From: Oscillibacter sp.
GTDB lineage: Bacteria > Bacillota > Clostridia > Oscillospirales > Oscillospiraceae
Assembly: GCA_017526785.1 (NCBI GenBank)
Contig: JAFXQV010000018.1
Location: 1 to 64,000, forward strand
DNA length: 64,000 bases
Direction: 5' to 3'
Shown here: positions 16,133 to 29,631 of the stretch, piece after piece
Position numbering within the stretch: the stretch's first letter is position 1
Layout of the letters: the number at the start of each line of letters is the position of its first letter
Made by a program: the position numbers and the translations under genes
Notes under the pieces: generated by a model
Seen by the model: only the letters and a program-made list of their open reading frames with translations
Database searches by the model: none
Told to the model about the DNA's origin: nothing

Positions 16133-18478
16133 TTACGCGTACGCGTGCCACCAGCGGAACAGGAAGCGCTTCCAGAGATTCAGGCGGCTGTAGAGGCTGT
16201 CCGCCGCGCGCTGGCAGAGTTCGCGGGCGAAGCTGTGCGCCGCGTCGGGGACGGCGTTGTGACCGTACGCGGCTGCCTCCGCCGCCCGGCGCAGTTGCGC
16301 GGCGTCGGCTTGCGATATCGACGGCACCGCCGCCGAAAGCCGCGCCGGAAAATCGGGCTCCTGTCCGTCGCAGTCGGTCAGCAGGCCGGAAAACTGCGTC
16401 ATGGACAGCAGACGCCCGAACGACACCCGGCAGTCCGCCGCCGCGTAACGCGACAACTTGCGGCGTCTCCGGTACAGGAACCCCAGCGCGACGGGAACCG
16501 GAACGAAAAACGGTACCGCTTGCAGGATGTCCAGCGCGGCTTCCCGTGTCCGACGGGGCATGCCCTTTGTCATGGACAGCACGAGGGACTGTCCCGCGTG
16601 GCCGGGGGCGCGGCTCCTGTCCGAGACCGGAAACGTGAAATTCAGGTCGGCGAGGCGTTGCGCCAGCAGGTCGAGGTTCAGTCCGGGGTACTCCGCCGCA
16701 ATCACGCCGTCTGCGGCGGGCGTGACCTCCACGGGCGTCCAGCCGTAGCCGGGCAGGAAGATTTCAACCCACGCGTGGGCGGAAAAGTCGGTCAGCACCG
16801 CCATTTGTGTTCCCTCCGCGTAACGCGCCTCCCGTTCGGCGGGGTCAAGTATTATGGTACTGTCCAACATTTCCCGGACGCTGTAGAAGTCCTCCGGCAT
16901 AGCGATATAGCCCGTGGCGTAGCGCGCCGGAATCCCGTACAGGCGGTACATCAGCGTCGCCGCCGACGCGAAGTGCTGACAGTACCCGAGGCCGTTGTCA
17001 AACAGGAAATACTCGACCATGTCCCGGTTGAACGGCGTCCAGCCGGGCGTCAGAGAGTAGGAGGCGCGGCTTTGCAGGGTGTGCAGGATAAAGGCCGTGA
17101 TTTCGTCGGTGTCGGTCAACGGGTGTTCGCGGCAGAGTTGCGCGAGGCGCGGCACGCGTTCGACGGGGACTTGCGTGTAGGCGCTCAGGCAGTTTTTGAG
17201 ATAGTGTTCCTCAATCCATTGGTCGGTGTCGGCGTCGGGGTCGTCCCAGTCCATGGAAAGTTCGCTCTGCTCGTAGAATTTGAACATGGGCGCGTTGATG
17301 TCCCGATTGATAAAGCGGAGGCTTTCCTGTCCCCACGCGCTGTAATAGGGCGTGTAGGCGTGGAGGTACTCGCGGCTGCTGTTTTGCACGGTCAAGCGGA
17401 TACCGTCCGGGGCGTCGGGGTTTGAAGCGGAATTCCGCCGCCAGTACATCCCGTCGAACTGACGATACATGCCGCTGACTAACAAATCCGTCTCCGACGA
17501 CGAACCCTCCCAGCCCGCCAGCCAGTCCGAGGCCATGTCGCGGAAAATCTGCAGTTCCGTGTCGAGCGTCCAGTCCCAGCCGGAACGCGTGTAGGCTCCG
17601 CCGGAGAAGCCCCGCAGATAGACGGCTTTTGACGGCTTCCTGTCCGTGGTCAAAATTAAATGTGTCGCGCCCGTGGGATACTGGTTGCCGCGGTTGAGAT
17701 TTCCGCCCGTGACGGGGGTCGTGTCGGAACCGGTCAGGCGGCTGATGGAACGTTTCAGGAAGCCCTCCGCCGCGTAGGCGGGGGCGTAAAGCCTCTCGTC
17801 GTCGCGCAGGGACAGCGGCACGGCCAACAGCAACACGGCCGCCAGCGTCAGCGACATGACCGCGCCCGTCAGCGCCGTGAGGCGGGCGCGGGACGGTAAC
17901 GCGAAATCGAATTGACTTTGCCGCATGCCGGAGCCGTTCATAGCCCAGTAGCAGAACTGGAACAGCAAGGCCAAAACGGCCGCTTCCAAGGACAGGTGAA
18001 GCCCAATCAGCGACCCGAGCAGAAAGACGACCAGTGTCAGACTGTACGGTATGACATGACTGCCGATTAGCAATTCACTGCTGAAAAAGAGCAGTACCAG
18101 CAGAACCGCGATGAGCGCGGCGGCGAGGTCAAAGGGGACTGTGTAGCCGCTCTCGTGGTTCAGCAGTAACAGCCGTACGGCGCCCGTGAGCTGTACGGAC
18201 AACTCGTCTTGCAAAAGCACGCAGGCGGCGCACCAGAGCGCCGCGCAGAGCATGGAACACAGCACCGCCCAGCGCCAGCCAATCCGCGCCACAGTCCAGA
18301 GGCAGACGCACAGCGACGCGGCAATCAAGAGCGTACGCGGCACGGAGTAGAGCAGGCCGTCGGCCATGGGCAACAACAGAGAGCAGACGCCGGAGAGTAA
18401 CAGTAACAAATGCGCGACGGCGGGGGGTTCGGAGGCTTCCCGCGCCGTATGCACGATAATTTTCGCTTTTTTCGCCAT
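16133..18478 (-). CDS. Membrane transglutaminase-like protein
   Basis: A 781-residue protein starting MAKKAKIIVH at the ATG at 18478, behind AAAGGA. About six hydrophobic segments lie in residues 20-225, followed by an extracytoplasmic region. The transglutaminase-core domain (about 440-600) has Cys500 (GLGYCQHFA), His568 (SAHAWVEIF) and, where the family has Asp or Glu, Glu584 (GWTPVEVTP). A final TM lies near 690 followed by a cytoplasmic tail. Together with DUF58 and MoxR it forms a widespread three-gene operon whose role is still poorly defined. Confidence 0.92.
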   Translation of the reverse strand: MAKKAKIIVHTAREASEPPAVAHLLLLLSGVCSLLLPMADGLLYSVPRTLLIAASLCVCLWTVARIGWRWAVLCSMLCAALWCAACVLLQDELSVQLTGAVRLLLLNHESGYTVPFDLAAALIAVLLVLLFFSSELLIGSHVIPYSLTLVVFLLGSLIGLHLSLEAAVLALLFQFCYWAMNGSGMRQSQFDFALPSRARLTALTGAVMSLTLAAVLLLAVPLSLRDDERLYAPAYAAEGFLKRSISRLTGSDTTPVTGGNLNRGNQYPTGATHLILTTDRKPSKAVYLRGFSGGAYTRSGWDWTLDTELQIFRDMASDWLAGWEGSSSETDLLVSGMYRQFDGMYWRRNSASNPDAPDGIRLTVQNSSREYLHAYTPYYSAWGQESLRFINRDINAPMFKFYEQSELSMDWDDPDADTDQWIEEHYLKNCLSAYTQVPVERVPRLAQLCREHPLTDTDEITAFILHTLQSRASYSLTPGWTPFNRDMVEYFLFDNGLGYCQHFASAATLMYRLYGIPARYATGYIAMPEDFYSVREMLDSTIILDPAEREARYAEGTQMAVLTDFSAHAWVEIFLPGYGWTPVEVTPAADGVIAAEYPGLNLDLLAQRLADLNFTFPVSDRSRAPGHAGQSLVLSMTKGMPRRTREAALDILQAVPFFVPVPVALGFLYRRRRKLSRYAAADCRVSFGRLLSMTQFSGLLTDCDGQEPDFPARLSAAVPSISQADAAQLRRAAEAAAYGHNAVPDAAHSFARELCQRAADSLYSRLNLWKRFLFRWWHAYA

Positions 18479-18498
18479 ACAGATTCCTTTCGGGGCTG

Positions 18499-19554
18499 TC
18501 AGACCACAAACGTTTTTTCGAGAATCTCCGGCACGGGGTCGGAGGCGTCGAAGCGCCACAGGAGTTCCGCGCCGCGCGTCCAGCACAGTTTCGTATTCAG
18601 GGCGAAATCTGCCAAAACGGGTTCCGGGGTGCCGTCGGGCGGCTCCGAGCGGTACAGGCGCAGGAAAAACGCCCGACAACTCTGTGTGTCCGCCACGTCC
18701 CATTGCAAGTCCCGCGCGCCGTCGCGCCAGAAAATACGCACCGCGTTTCTATGGCGCAGAAGCCCCAGAATGACCGCCGACAGCACCTCATAAAACGCGT
18801 CCCACTGTTCCGGGCGCATGCGCGCCGCGTCCGGGAGGTCAAGCGAGAGCGTGAAGCGCTCCTCCCGTTCGTCCTGATAGTCACGGCTCCATAGCTGTCC
18901 GGTTCGGGCGCTGAGCTTCCAGTGAATCGACCGCGCCGAGTCGCCGGGGCGGTACTCGCGCAAGTCCCGCGCTTCGGGGGAAATGCCGTCCAGCGGCAGG
19001 GGAACGGCGTCACGGGTCTGTCCGCCGGGGATTTCGGGCAGTGCGCGGGGGTCTATGCGCAACGGGCGCGGCGGCGGGAGTACCGCCAGCGTCATATGTT
19101 CGCGCTTTTTGCGCCTGACCGGGAACAAAAAGAGGTAGTCCCAAGTCAGAATCTGCCGGAGTTCGATATCGAGCGCCCCGCAATAGGGCGGCCGCACGTA
19201 AAATTCGACTTCCGTCGCCCGGCCGGGTTCCGCGCCGCCGTAGAAATATTGCGTCGTCTTACGGCGCTGGGCGGGGTAGCGGAACGACAGTTTCAGGCGC
19301 GGGCGGCCTATCGGGAGGCGGCCTTTCGCGTCGAGGCGTACGCGGCACGGGCAGTCGCGCCCTTTCTCGCCGAAAACGGCGTCAGCGGGGAAGGAGGCGT
19401 CGAGCGTGGCGCGGAAATACACGGACACCGCGGCCATGACCGCCAGCAGCCCCAGTTCCGACAGCAACAGCACGGTCAGCGACAGCGTACGGAACATCCC
19501 CGCCAGATACCACGTCAGCGCGACCAATAACAGCCAAGTACCCTGTCTTGTCAT
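18499..19554 (-). CDS. DUF58 domain protein
   Basis: A 351-residue protein with two N-terminal hydrophobic segments (about 5-45). It has the DUF58 signature near residue 200 (REYRPGDSARSIHWKLSARTGQLWSRDY), part of a vWA-like fold. It starts with an ATG overlapping the moxR stop by four bases, so its translation is coupled. The family works with MoxR AAA ATPases and membrane transglutaminases; the molecular function is not established. Confidence 0.92.
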   Translation of the reverse strand: MTRQGTWLLLVALTWYLAGMFRTLSLTVLLLSELGLLAVMAAVSVYFRATLDASFPADAVFGEKGRDCPCRVRLDAKGRLPIGRPRLKLSFRYPAQRRKTTQYFYGGAEPGRATEVEFYVRPPYCGALDIELRQILTWDYLFLFPVRRKKREHMTLAVLPPPRPLRIDPRALPEIPGGQTRDAVPLPLDGISPEARDLREYRPGDSARSIHWKLSARTGQLWSRDYQDEREERFTLSLDLPDAARMRPEQWDAFYEVLSAVILGLLRHRNAVRIFWRDGARDLQWDVADTQSCRAFFLRLYRSEPPDGTPEPVLADFALNTKLCWTRGAELLWRFDASDPVPEILEKTFVV

Positions 19555-20501
19555 CGCCGCGCCTCAATGGGGGGCTTCCGGACGGTTCCGGCAATCTGCC
19601 GGAGTATCTCCCTTACGGTGACATGCCGCGCCACGGCGTCGGCGTTGCGCGTCAGGCGGTGCGCGGCGACGTACGGGAACTGCCCCAGCACGTCCGAGGG
19701 CGTCACGAAGTCGCGCCCCTCGTACCACGCCGCCGCCTTGGAGAGCTTCACTAAGGCGATAGTGGCGCGGGGTCCCGCGCCCTGCAACAGAAGCGCGTGG
19801 TCTCGCGTCGCCCGCACAAGCTCCGCCAGATAGCGGTACACTTTGTCATGAATGTAGACATCGTGAATCGCGGTCTGAATCGCGGCCAGCTCGTCGCGGG
19901 AGAGAATCGGCGACAGGTTGTCCACGGGGCGCGTAATGCCCACGGAACGCGCCATAGACAGTTCACTCTCCAAGTCCGGGTAGCCCAGCGACAGCGACAC
20001 GGCGAATCTGTCCGCCTCCGACTCGGGGAGTGGCTGTGTCCCGGCGCTCCCCAGCGGGTTCTGCGTGGCAATCACCAAAAACGGCTCCGGTAACTTCCGC
20101 GTGACGCCCTCCGCCGTGACCTGCCCCTCCTGCATGGCTTCCAACAGCGCGGACTGCGTTTTCGGGGACGTGCGGTTTAACTCGTCCGCCAGAAGCAGGT
20201 TGCAAAACACAATCCCCGGCTGATATACAAACGCCTCCCGCTCCCGGCGGTAAACCGAAAAGCCCGTCAAGTCCGACGGGAGTACGTCCGGCGTGAACTG
20301 TACCCGCCTGTAATCCAAGTCCAGAGTCTTTGAAAACGCCATGGCAAGCGTTGTCTTGCCGACGCCGGGGATATCCTCCAGCAGAATATGTCCGCCGGCC
20401 AGAATCGAAAGCAGAACTTCCCGTATTTCCCGCTCTTTGCCGAAAAGCGCCCGTCCGGCCTGCCGCACGACTTCCGCCGCCCTCTGTGCGTATCTGTCCA
20501 T
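19551..20501 (-). CDS. MoxR-family AAA+ ATPase
   Basis: A 316-residue AAA ATPase, cytoplasmic and chaperone-like. Walker A is IPGVGKTT (about 44-51), Walker B is LLLADELNR, sensor 1 lies in VIATQNPLGSAGTQPLPE, and the C-terminal lid domain is complete. It is the first gene of moxR-DUF58-transglutaminase. A promoter at 20539-20567 lies upstream. Confidence 0.95.
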   Translation of the reverse strand: MDRYAQRAAEVVRQAGRALFGKEREIREVLLSILAGGHILLEDIPGVGKTTLAMAFSKTLDLDYRRVQFTPDVLPSDLTGFSVYRREREAFVYQPGIVFCNLLLADELNRTSPKTQSALLEAMQEGQVTAEGVTRKLPEPFLVIATQNPLGSAGTQPLPESEADRFAVSLSLGYPDLESELSMARSVGITRPVDNLSPILSRDELAAIQTAIHDVYIHDKVYRYLAELVRATRDHALLLQGAGPRATIALVKLSKAAAWYEGRDFVTPSDVLGQFPYVAAHRLTRNADAVARHVTVREILRQIAGTVRKPPIEARR

Positions 20502-20538
20502 TGCGTGCCTCCCGCATGATGGTTCGTATTACGCACCT

Positions 20539-20567
20539 ATTGTACGCGAAAGCGCGGCGTTTGTCCA
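20539..20567 (-). promoter_or_regulatory. Probable sigma-A promoter of the moxR operon
   Basis: TGGACA, 17-bp spacer, TACAAT on the minus strand, about 38 bp before moxR. Confidence 0.65.
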
Positions 20568-20641
20568 CCGGTTTTTTCGCGCAATTCTCCTTGGAAATCG
20601 TTGACAGTGCCGCGCAATCGCCGACCCGCTCGAAACGCTTC

Positions 20642-20670
20642 TTGACATTCCGGACAAAGTGGAGTATGAT
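20642..20670 (+). promoter_or_regulatory. Sigma-A promoter of the hybrid kinase pair
   Basis: Consensus TTGACA, 17-bp spacer, TATGAT on the plus strand, 78 bp before the first kinase gene. Confidence 0.85.
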
Positions 20671-20747
20671 AAAGTGTCAAGTTTATCATAAAAATATCGT
20701 CTTTTCACCCGCCCGCCCGTTCATCACGCGACAAAGGAAGTGCTTTC

Positions 20748-23543
20748 ATGTTGGATTTTCAAACCGGATTCTACGAAAAACTATTCAAGTCTCTGGACAA
20801 CAACGCCGTGATTATGCGGGTGGAAGACGACGGGCGCTATTATCCGGTTTGGTGTTCCCGCGAGTTCACGGAAATGATTGAGGGTACGGAAGAGGAGTTT
20901 ATCAGTCTGGAGAGCGGCGGCACCATGAACACCATTTTTCCCGACGACCAGCCGGAAATTGCCTATTTATTCCGGCACCACACCGCCCGGGACGGCTCCA
21001 ACAGCGTGACCGTACGCATATACACGCTCAAAGGCAATCTTCTTTGGGTGTGCATTCACTACGCCTTTATCGAGGAGGACGGCGCGCAGTACGCCTACTG
21101 TACCTACTTCAACGTCACGGACTTGAAGGAGAGCCAGCGCCAGACACAGACCATGTACGAAGGCCTTAACCGCGAACTCAGCACACTGGCCAACGAGAGC
21201 CTGTCCGTGTTGCGATTCAATCTGACAGAAGGCGTCGTGGAGGAAATCCACGGTCAGGACATGTACGCGGAAGACCGGGTGGGCATGTCGGTCTATGAGA
21301 TGTTCCACGTCCGCCTGCGCCACATGCCGTTGGAATCCGACCGCGAAAACTGCCTGAAACTCTTCACAATGGACAACCTCCGCGAGCATTACTACAAGGG
21401 CGAGGAGCCCGTATCCGTGGTGGTGTTCTCGAAGCGTCAGTCCGGGCGGCAGTGCTTTGTACGCTGTTCGGCGTCCATGCGCAAGGACCCCGTGACAAGC
21501 GACTGGGTGGCGCTGGGCGTCGAGTCGGAGTACAACTACCAAATGGTCACGGAAGTGCTGAACGGAAAGATTCTGGCGCAGCAGTACGACATGGTCTGCT
21601 ATCTCGTCGGGGACAACTACGGCGTCGCCATCGGGGACGCCGCGAACATCAGCAAGGGCAACATCTTTCCCAAAGAGCGCAACGGCAGTTACTCGGACTA
21701 CCTGCGCGAACAGGTACTCCCGGCGGCCTCCGAGCATGTCCACGACCACGACGAGTTAATGAAATCCCTTTCCCTCGCGACCGTTGAAAAGAAACTGGCC
21801 GAACAGGAACCCTATACCGTGGACGTGACATGCGACATCGACGGGGAGATTTACAACAAGCGCTTCATGTTCTTCACGGTCGACAGGCAGACAAAATTCT
21901 ACATTCTGCTGAAATCCGACATCACGGAACTGCTCCGCGAACAGCGCGAGCAGAACAACCTCATGGCGCGGGCGCTGGAAGAAGCCCGGCAGGCCAACGT
22001 AGCCAAGACGGCGTTTCTGTCCAGCATGAGCCACGAAATACGAACGCCCATGAACGCTATCATCGGCCTTGACAGTATCGCCCTCCGGAACCCCGACCTC
22101 CCCGCCCACACCCGGGAGCAGTTGGAGAAAATCGGCGGGAGCGCCCGGCACCTGTTAGGCCTCATCAACGACATTTTGGACATGAGCCGCATCGAGTCGG
22201 GGCGCATGGTACTCAAAAACGAGGAATTTTCCTTCGGCGACATGCTCGACCAAATCAACACCATGATTCACAGCCAGTGCCAAGAGCGCGGCCTCCACTA
22301 CGACTGCGCCATACACGGGAAAATCGACGAGTATTACATTGGCGACGCCATGAAACTCAAACAGGTGCTGATAAACATTCTCGGCAACGCGGTCAAGTTC
22401 ACGCCCGCCCCGGGTACGGTATCCATGAGCGTGGAGCGTACCGCGTGCTTCGAGGACCATTCCACCGTCCGCTTTATCATCAAGGACACCGGAATCGGCA
22501 TGGACAAGGCCTTTCTGCCCCGTATCTTCGACGCCTTCAGTCAGGAGAACGAGAGCCGCACCACCAAATACGGCAGTACCGGCCTCGGCATGGCCATCAC
22601 AAAGAACATCGTCGAGATGATGAACGGTACGGTTTCCGTACAGTCGGAAAAGGGCGTCGGCTCGGAGTTCACCGTCAACGTCACGCTGAAAAACAGTAAC
22701 CGCACAGAGGAGGCCGCCGACAACTTCCACCCGCAGGACATGCGCGTGCTGATTATCGACGACGACCCCATAGCGTGCGAACACGGGAAGTTGGTGCTGG
22801 AAGAGGTCGGCATCGCGACCGACACCTGCATGAGCGGCGCGGAGGCACTCAAAATGATTGAAGTCCGCCACGCCCGCCGCGAGGCCTACAATCTGATTCT
22901 TGTCGACATGCAAATGCCCGAAGAGGACGGTATCGAGGTCACGCGCAAAATACGGGAACTCTATAACGGGGAATCGACCATCATCATCCTGACCGCCTAC
23001 AACTGGGACGATATCATGGCCGACGCCATCGAGGCCGGGGTGGACAGTTTCATGTCAAAGCCGCTGTTCGGGGCGGGGATTCTCTCCGAACTGCGTCAGG
23101 CCTTCCGCCAGCGGGCGTACGGCCAGCCGCAGGAACCCGAACGCGCCGACCTCAGCAACCGTCACATTCTGCTCGCCGAGGACATGCCCATTAACGCCGA
23201 AATCATGCTGGAACTGCTCGACATGCGCGGCATGAGCGCCGACCACGCCGAAAACGGGAAAATGGCCGTCGATTTCTTCGCCGAACATCCCGCCGGGTAC
23301 TACGACGCCGTACTCATGGACGTGCGCATGCCCGTTATGGACGGTCTGGACGCCGCGTCCGCGATTCGCGCCCTTGACCGCCCCGACGCGAAAACCATCC
23401 CCATTATCGCCATGACCGCGAACGCGTTCGACGAGGATGTGCAGCGCTCTTTACAGGCCGGGATGAACGCCCATTTGAGCAAGCCCGTTGACCCCGAACG
23501 CCTGTTTGACACGCTGGAAACCTTGATTCGGGACAGGACATGA
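20748..23543 (+). CDS. Hybrid histidine kinase with two receiver domains
   Basis: A 931-residue cytoplasmic kinase without membrane segments. PAS-like sensing regions cover about residues 15-130 and 140-380, followed by a coiled-coil linker. HisKA has His429 (SSMSHEIRTPMNA) and HATPase_c runs about 475-650. REC1 (about 665-785; Asp in LILVDMQMPEEDG) and REC2 (about 800-925; Asp in AVLMDVRMPVMDG) follow. It has no Hpt or output domain, so phosphotransfer must go to another protein. The gene downstream encodes a second hybrid kinase. Confidence 0.93.
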   Translation: MLDFQTGFYEKLFKSLDNNAVIMRVEDDGRYYPVWCSREFTEMIEGTEEEFISLESGGTMNTIFPDDQPEIAYLFRHHTARDGSNSVTVRIYTLKGNLLWVCIHYAFIEEDGAQYAYCTYFNVTDLKESQRQTQTMYEGLNRELSTLANESLSVLRFNLTEGVVEEIHGQDMYAEDRVGMSVYEMFHVRLRHMPLESDRENCLKLFTMDNLREHYYKGEEPVSVVVFSKRQSGRQCFVRCSASMRKDPVTSDWVALGVESEYNYQMVTEVLNGKILAQQYDMVCYLVGDNYGVAIGDAANISKGNIFPKERNGSYSDYLREQVLPAASEHVHDHDELMKSLSLATVEKKLAEQEPYTVDVTCDIDGEIYNKRFMFFTVDRQTKFYILLKSDITELLREQREQNNLMARALEEARQANVAKTAFLSSMSHEIRTPMNAIIGLDSIALRNPDLPAHTREQLEKIGGSARHLLGLINDILDMSRIESGRMVLKNEEFSFGDMLDQINTMIHSQCQERGLHYDCAIHGKIDEYYIGDAMKLKQVLINILGNAVKFTPAPGTVSMSVERTACFEDHSTVRFIIKDTGIGMDKAFLPRIFDAFSQENESRTTKYGSTGLGMAITKNIVEMMNGTVSVQSEKGVGSEFTVNVTLKNSNRTEEAADNFHPQDMRVLIIDDDPIACEHGKLVLEEVGIATDTCMSGAEALKMIEVRHARREAYNLILVDMQMPEEDGIEVTRKIRELYNGESTIIILTAYNWDDIMADAIEAGVDSFMSKPLFGAGILSELRQAFRQRAYGQPQEPERADLSNRHILLAEDMPINAEIMLELLDMRGMSADHAENGKMAVDFFAEHPAGYYDAVLMDVRMPVMDGLDAASAIRALDRPDAKTIPIIAMTANAFDEDVQRSLQAGMNAHLSKPVDPERLFDTLETLIRDRT

Positions 23544-23581
23544 CCAGCCACACATTATACAAGGGAAAGGAGCGGTTCAGA

Positions 23582-25636
23582 ATGGGAGGGAAGACCGACG
23601 CCGTGCTGGCCGAACTGGAGCGAATGCCGGGGGGCTTCTTCATCTATCAGGCCGACGAGACGGGGAAAGTCCTGTACGCCAACGAAATTCTGTTGCAAAT
23701 GTTCGGCTGCCGGACGTGGGAGGAGTTCCGGGAGCTGACGGGCGGCACCTTCCCGGGCATGGTTCACCCCGACGACCTGCCCGGCCTTCAGGCGTCCATA
23801 GAGGAACAGATACGCAAAGACGAGCGGCACTTGGACTATGTCGAGTACCGCGTTACCCGCAAAGACGGCGCAATCCGCTGGCTTGACGACTGCGGACGCC
23901 TTGCCCATACCGAAAAGTACGGCGATGTTTACTATGTTATCGCCCGCGACATTACCAGCCTCCGCACACTCCGGGCTGAGAACGTCCGGAAAAACGAAGT
24001 CATTGAGGGATTGAGCGTCGATTTTTCGTCCATCCTGCTTCTGAACCTCGACACGGGGACAGTCCACGCTTACCGGGACACGAACGGCACGGTGCAAAGC
24101 CTCCTGTCGGAACTGCCGCCGCGCAAGCGGGAGAACCCAGACTGGCGGGATGTCCTCTCCCTGTACGCGGAAAAGTATGTCCTGCCCGACGACCGGGCGC
24201 GTTATATGGAAGAGGTCTCCGACGCGAAAATCCGGGAACACCTCCGCGCCCAGCGCTCTTACACGGTCGACTACCGCTGCCCGGGGCGCGACGGTCAGCC
24301 CGTCTACATGCAAATGTCCGTCGTCCGCATTGACAGCGAGACCCAGCGCTCCCGCGTCGTCATGGGCTACCGCAATGTCACGGAACAGGTTTTACGCCTG
24401 CAACGCGACATGTCCGACAAGCTCAACATGGAACTTGCCCTCGAACAGGAGAAGCGCGCCAACGAAATTAAATCGTCGTTCCTGTTCAACATCTCCCACG
24501 ACATCCGCACGCCCATGAACGCCATTATGGGCTTTACGGAACTCTCAAAGCGCCACATCTGGGAGCCGGAACGCCTCAAAGAATACCTTGCCAAAGTCGA
24601 CGAATCCAACCACCACATGCTGGCTCTGATTGACGACCTTCTCGAAATGAGCCAGATTGGCTACGGGCGGATTGAACTCAAGACCGAGCGCCGCGCCCTG
24701 CGTCAGCAGTTACACCTTGTCTTGGACATGTTCCGGGGCGACATGGAGGAAAAACACATCCTCTTGCAGAAGCAAATCGACCTGCCCGACGAGGAAGTGT
24801 ACGTCGACGCCCTGCGCTTCCGGCGCGTGATGGGGAACCTTCTCAGCAACGCCGTGAAGTTCGCGCCGGATTACGGGACGGTGACTGTCGCGGCGCGGCG
24901 GAAACAGGTCTCGGATTCCGGTTACGCCCGCTACGAGTTCCGCGTCACGGACAACGGCCCCGGAATCTCGGAGGAGTTCCTGCACAAGATTTTCGACGCC
25001 TTCGAGCGCGAGCATACGTCGACGCACTCCGGCAAGCCCGGAACGGGTCTCGGACTGACTATCTGCAAAACGCTCTTGGACATCATGGGCGGCTCCATTC
25101 GCGTGGAGAGCAAAAAGGGCAAGGGGAGTACCTTTATCGTAGACCTGCCCCTGAAAATCGCGTCGGGGGACTCCGCGCCGGAGGAATTGTCCTACGCCCC
25201 GAAATCGGACGCACTCTACAAGGCGCGCGGAGAACGCCGTATTCTGCTTGTGGAGGACATCGAAATCAACCGCATGTTGGCGGAGACCATTTTGGAAGAA
25301 GCGGGCTTTTTGGTGGAATCCGTCCCCGACGGCTGCGACGCCGTGGAGGCGTTCCGCAGTCACCCGCCGGGGTACTTCGACCTTGTTCTGATGGACATTC
25401 AAATGCCCGTCATGAACGGCTACGAGGCGACACGCGCTATCCGGGCGCTTGGCCGCCCCGATACCGCCGACATTCCCATTATCGCCCTGAGCGCCAACGC
25501 AAGGGAGGAAGACCGGAAAATGTCCATGGAAAGCGGCATGAATCAGCACATCGCGAAGCCGTTCGACGTGGCGCAGTTAATCACGACCGTCAATGAGCAT
25601 ATCGAGGCGCGGAACGGGAGACTGTCCGCGCGGTGA
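23582..25636 (+). CDS. PAS-containing hybrid histidine kinase
   Basis: A 684-residue cytoplasmic kinase. The preferred start is the ATG at 23582 with AAAGGAG nine bases upstream; an ATG at 23540 overlapping the previous stop (ATGA) is the alternative. PAS/PAC occupies about residues 10-125 and a second PAS-like region 130-280. HisKA has His306 (FNISHDIRTPMNA), then HATPase_c, and a C-terminal receiver with Asp in LVLMDIQMPVMNG. It lacks an output domain. It probably acts with the preceding kinase in one relay, since both share one promoter and terminator. Confidence 0.93.
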   Translation: MGGKTDAVLAELERMPGGFFIYQADETGKVLYANEILLQMFGCRTWEEFRELTGGTFPGMVHPDDLPGLQASIEEQIRKDERHLDYVEYRVTRKDGAIRWLDDCGRLAHTEKYGDVYYVIARDITSLRTLRAENVRKNEVIEGLSVDFSSILLLNLDTGTVHAYRDTNGTVQSLLSELPPRKRENPDWRDVLSLYAEKYVLPDDRARYMEEVSDAKIREHLRAQRSYTVDYRCPGRDGQPVYMQMSVVRIDSETQRSRVVMGYRNVTEQVLRLQRDMSDKLNMELALEQEKRANEIKSSFLFNISHDIRTPMNAIMGFTELSKRHIWEPERLKEYLAKVDESNHHMLALIDDLLEMSQIGYGRIELKTERRALRQQLHLVLDMFRGDMEEKHILLQKQIDLPDEEVYVDALRFRRVMGNLLSNAVKFAPDYGTVTVAARRKQVSDSGYARYEFRVTDNGPGISEEFLHKIFDAFEREHTSTHSGKPGTGLGLTICKTLLDIMGGSIRVESKKGKGSTFIVDLPLKIASGDSAPEELSYAPKSDALYKARGERRILLVEDIEINRMLAETILEEAGFLVESVPDGCDAVEAFRSHPPGYFDLVLMDIQMPVMNGYEATRAIRALGRPDTADIPIIALSANAREEDRKMSMESGMNQHIAKPFDVAQLITTVNEHIEARNGRLSAR

Positions 25637-25642
25637 CAACGA

Positions 25643-25675
25643 AACCGCGTTCCCTTTCATGGGGCGCGGTTTTTC
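25643..25675 (+). terminator. Terminator of the hybrid kinase operon
   Basis: Stem AACCGCG/CGCGGTT with T-run TTTTT. Confidence 0.85.
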
Positions 25676-25732
25676 GATGTGCGCCGGGCTGACATTTGTC
25701 ATATCTTCTAATTCCGACGGCGAAATTTTGGA

Positions 25733-25761
25733 TTGTACAAGCCAAAAAAGTGTGCTATAAT
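25733..25761 (+). promoter_or_regulatory. Sigma-A promoter of the beta-glucoside operon
   Basis: TTGTAC, 17-bp spacer, TATAAT, about 48 bp before the PTS gene. The leader is too short to hold a BglG/LicT antiterminator-terminator pair. Confidence 0.85.
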
Positions 25762-25763
25762 AG

Positions 25764-27833
<2,070 letters not shown>

Positions 27834-27845
27834 TGCGCGAACTGT

Positions 27846-29344
<1,499 letters not shown>

Positions 29345-29420
29345 TAACGGCAACCCCGCCGTGACGCGTGGCGACGGGGCGAAAATGGAAAAAGTTCCCG
29401 TCGCGGACAGGCGCGGCAGG

Positions 29421-29610
29421 AAAAACTTTCAACCTGTGCGGTGAAGCGCGATTTCGCCCCCCTCTGTCGCCTTACGGCGACATCTCCCCCCAAAGGGGGG
29501 CGACAAGTACGCCGCCGGAACACTGTCCCCTTGCCCTCCCCCTCTGGGGGAGGGTGGCGCGTAGCGCCGGGTGGGGGTGCCAACATTTCACCGCACAGGT
29601 CGAAAACTTT
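29421..29610. mobile_element. MITE-like palindromic element
   Basis: This covers most of the 351-bp gap 29345-29695. Inverted ends match perfectly over 14 bp (ACCTGTGCGGTGAA at 29432-29445 and its complement at 29587-29600) and imperfectly for about 10 bp beyond. Inside are two GC-rich palindromic modules (about 29455-29505 and 29524-29580), each a C-run/G-run hairpin followed by a smaller hairpin. There is no ORF. A non-autonomous miniature transposon or REP-type composite is the best reading. Confidence 0.6.
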
Positions 29611-29631
29611 GCGGAATTTTGTTGAAATGTA

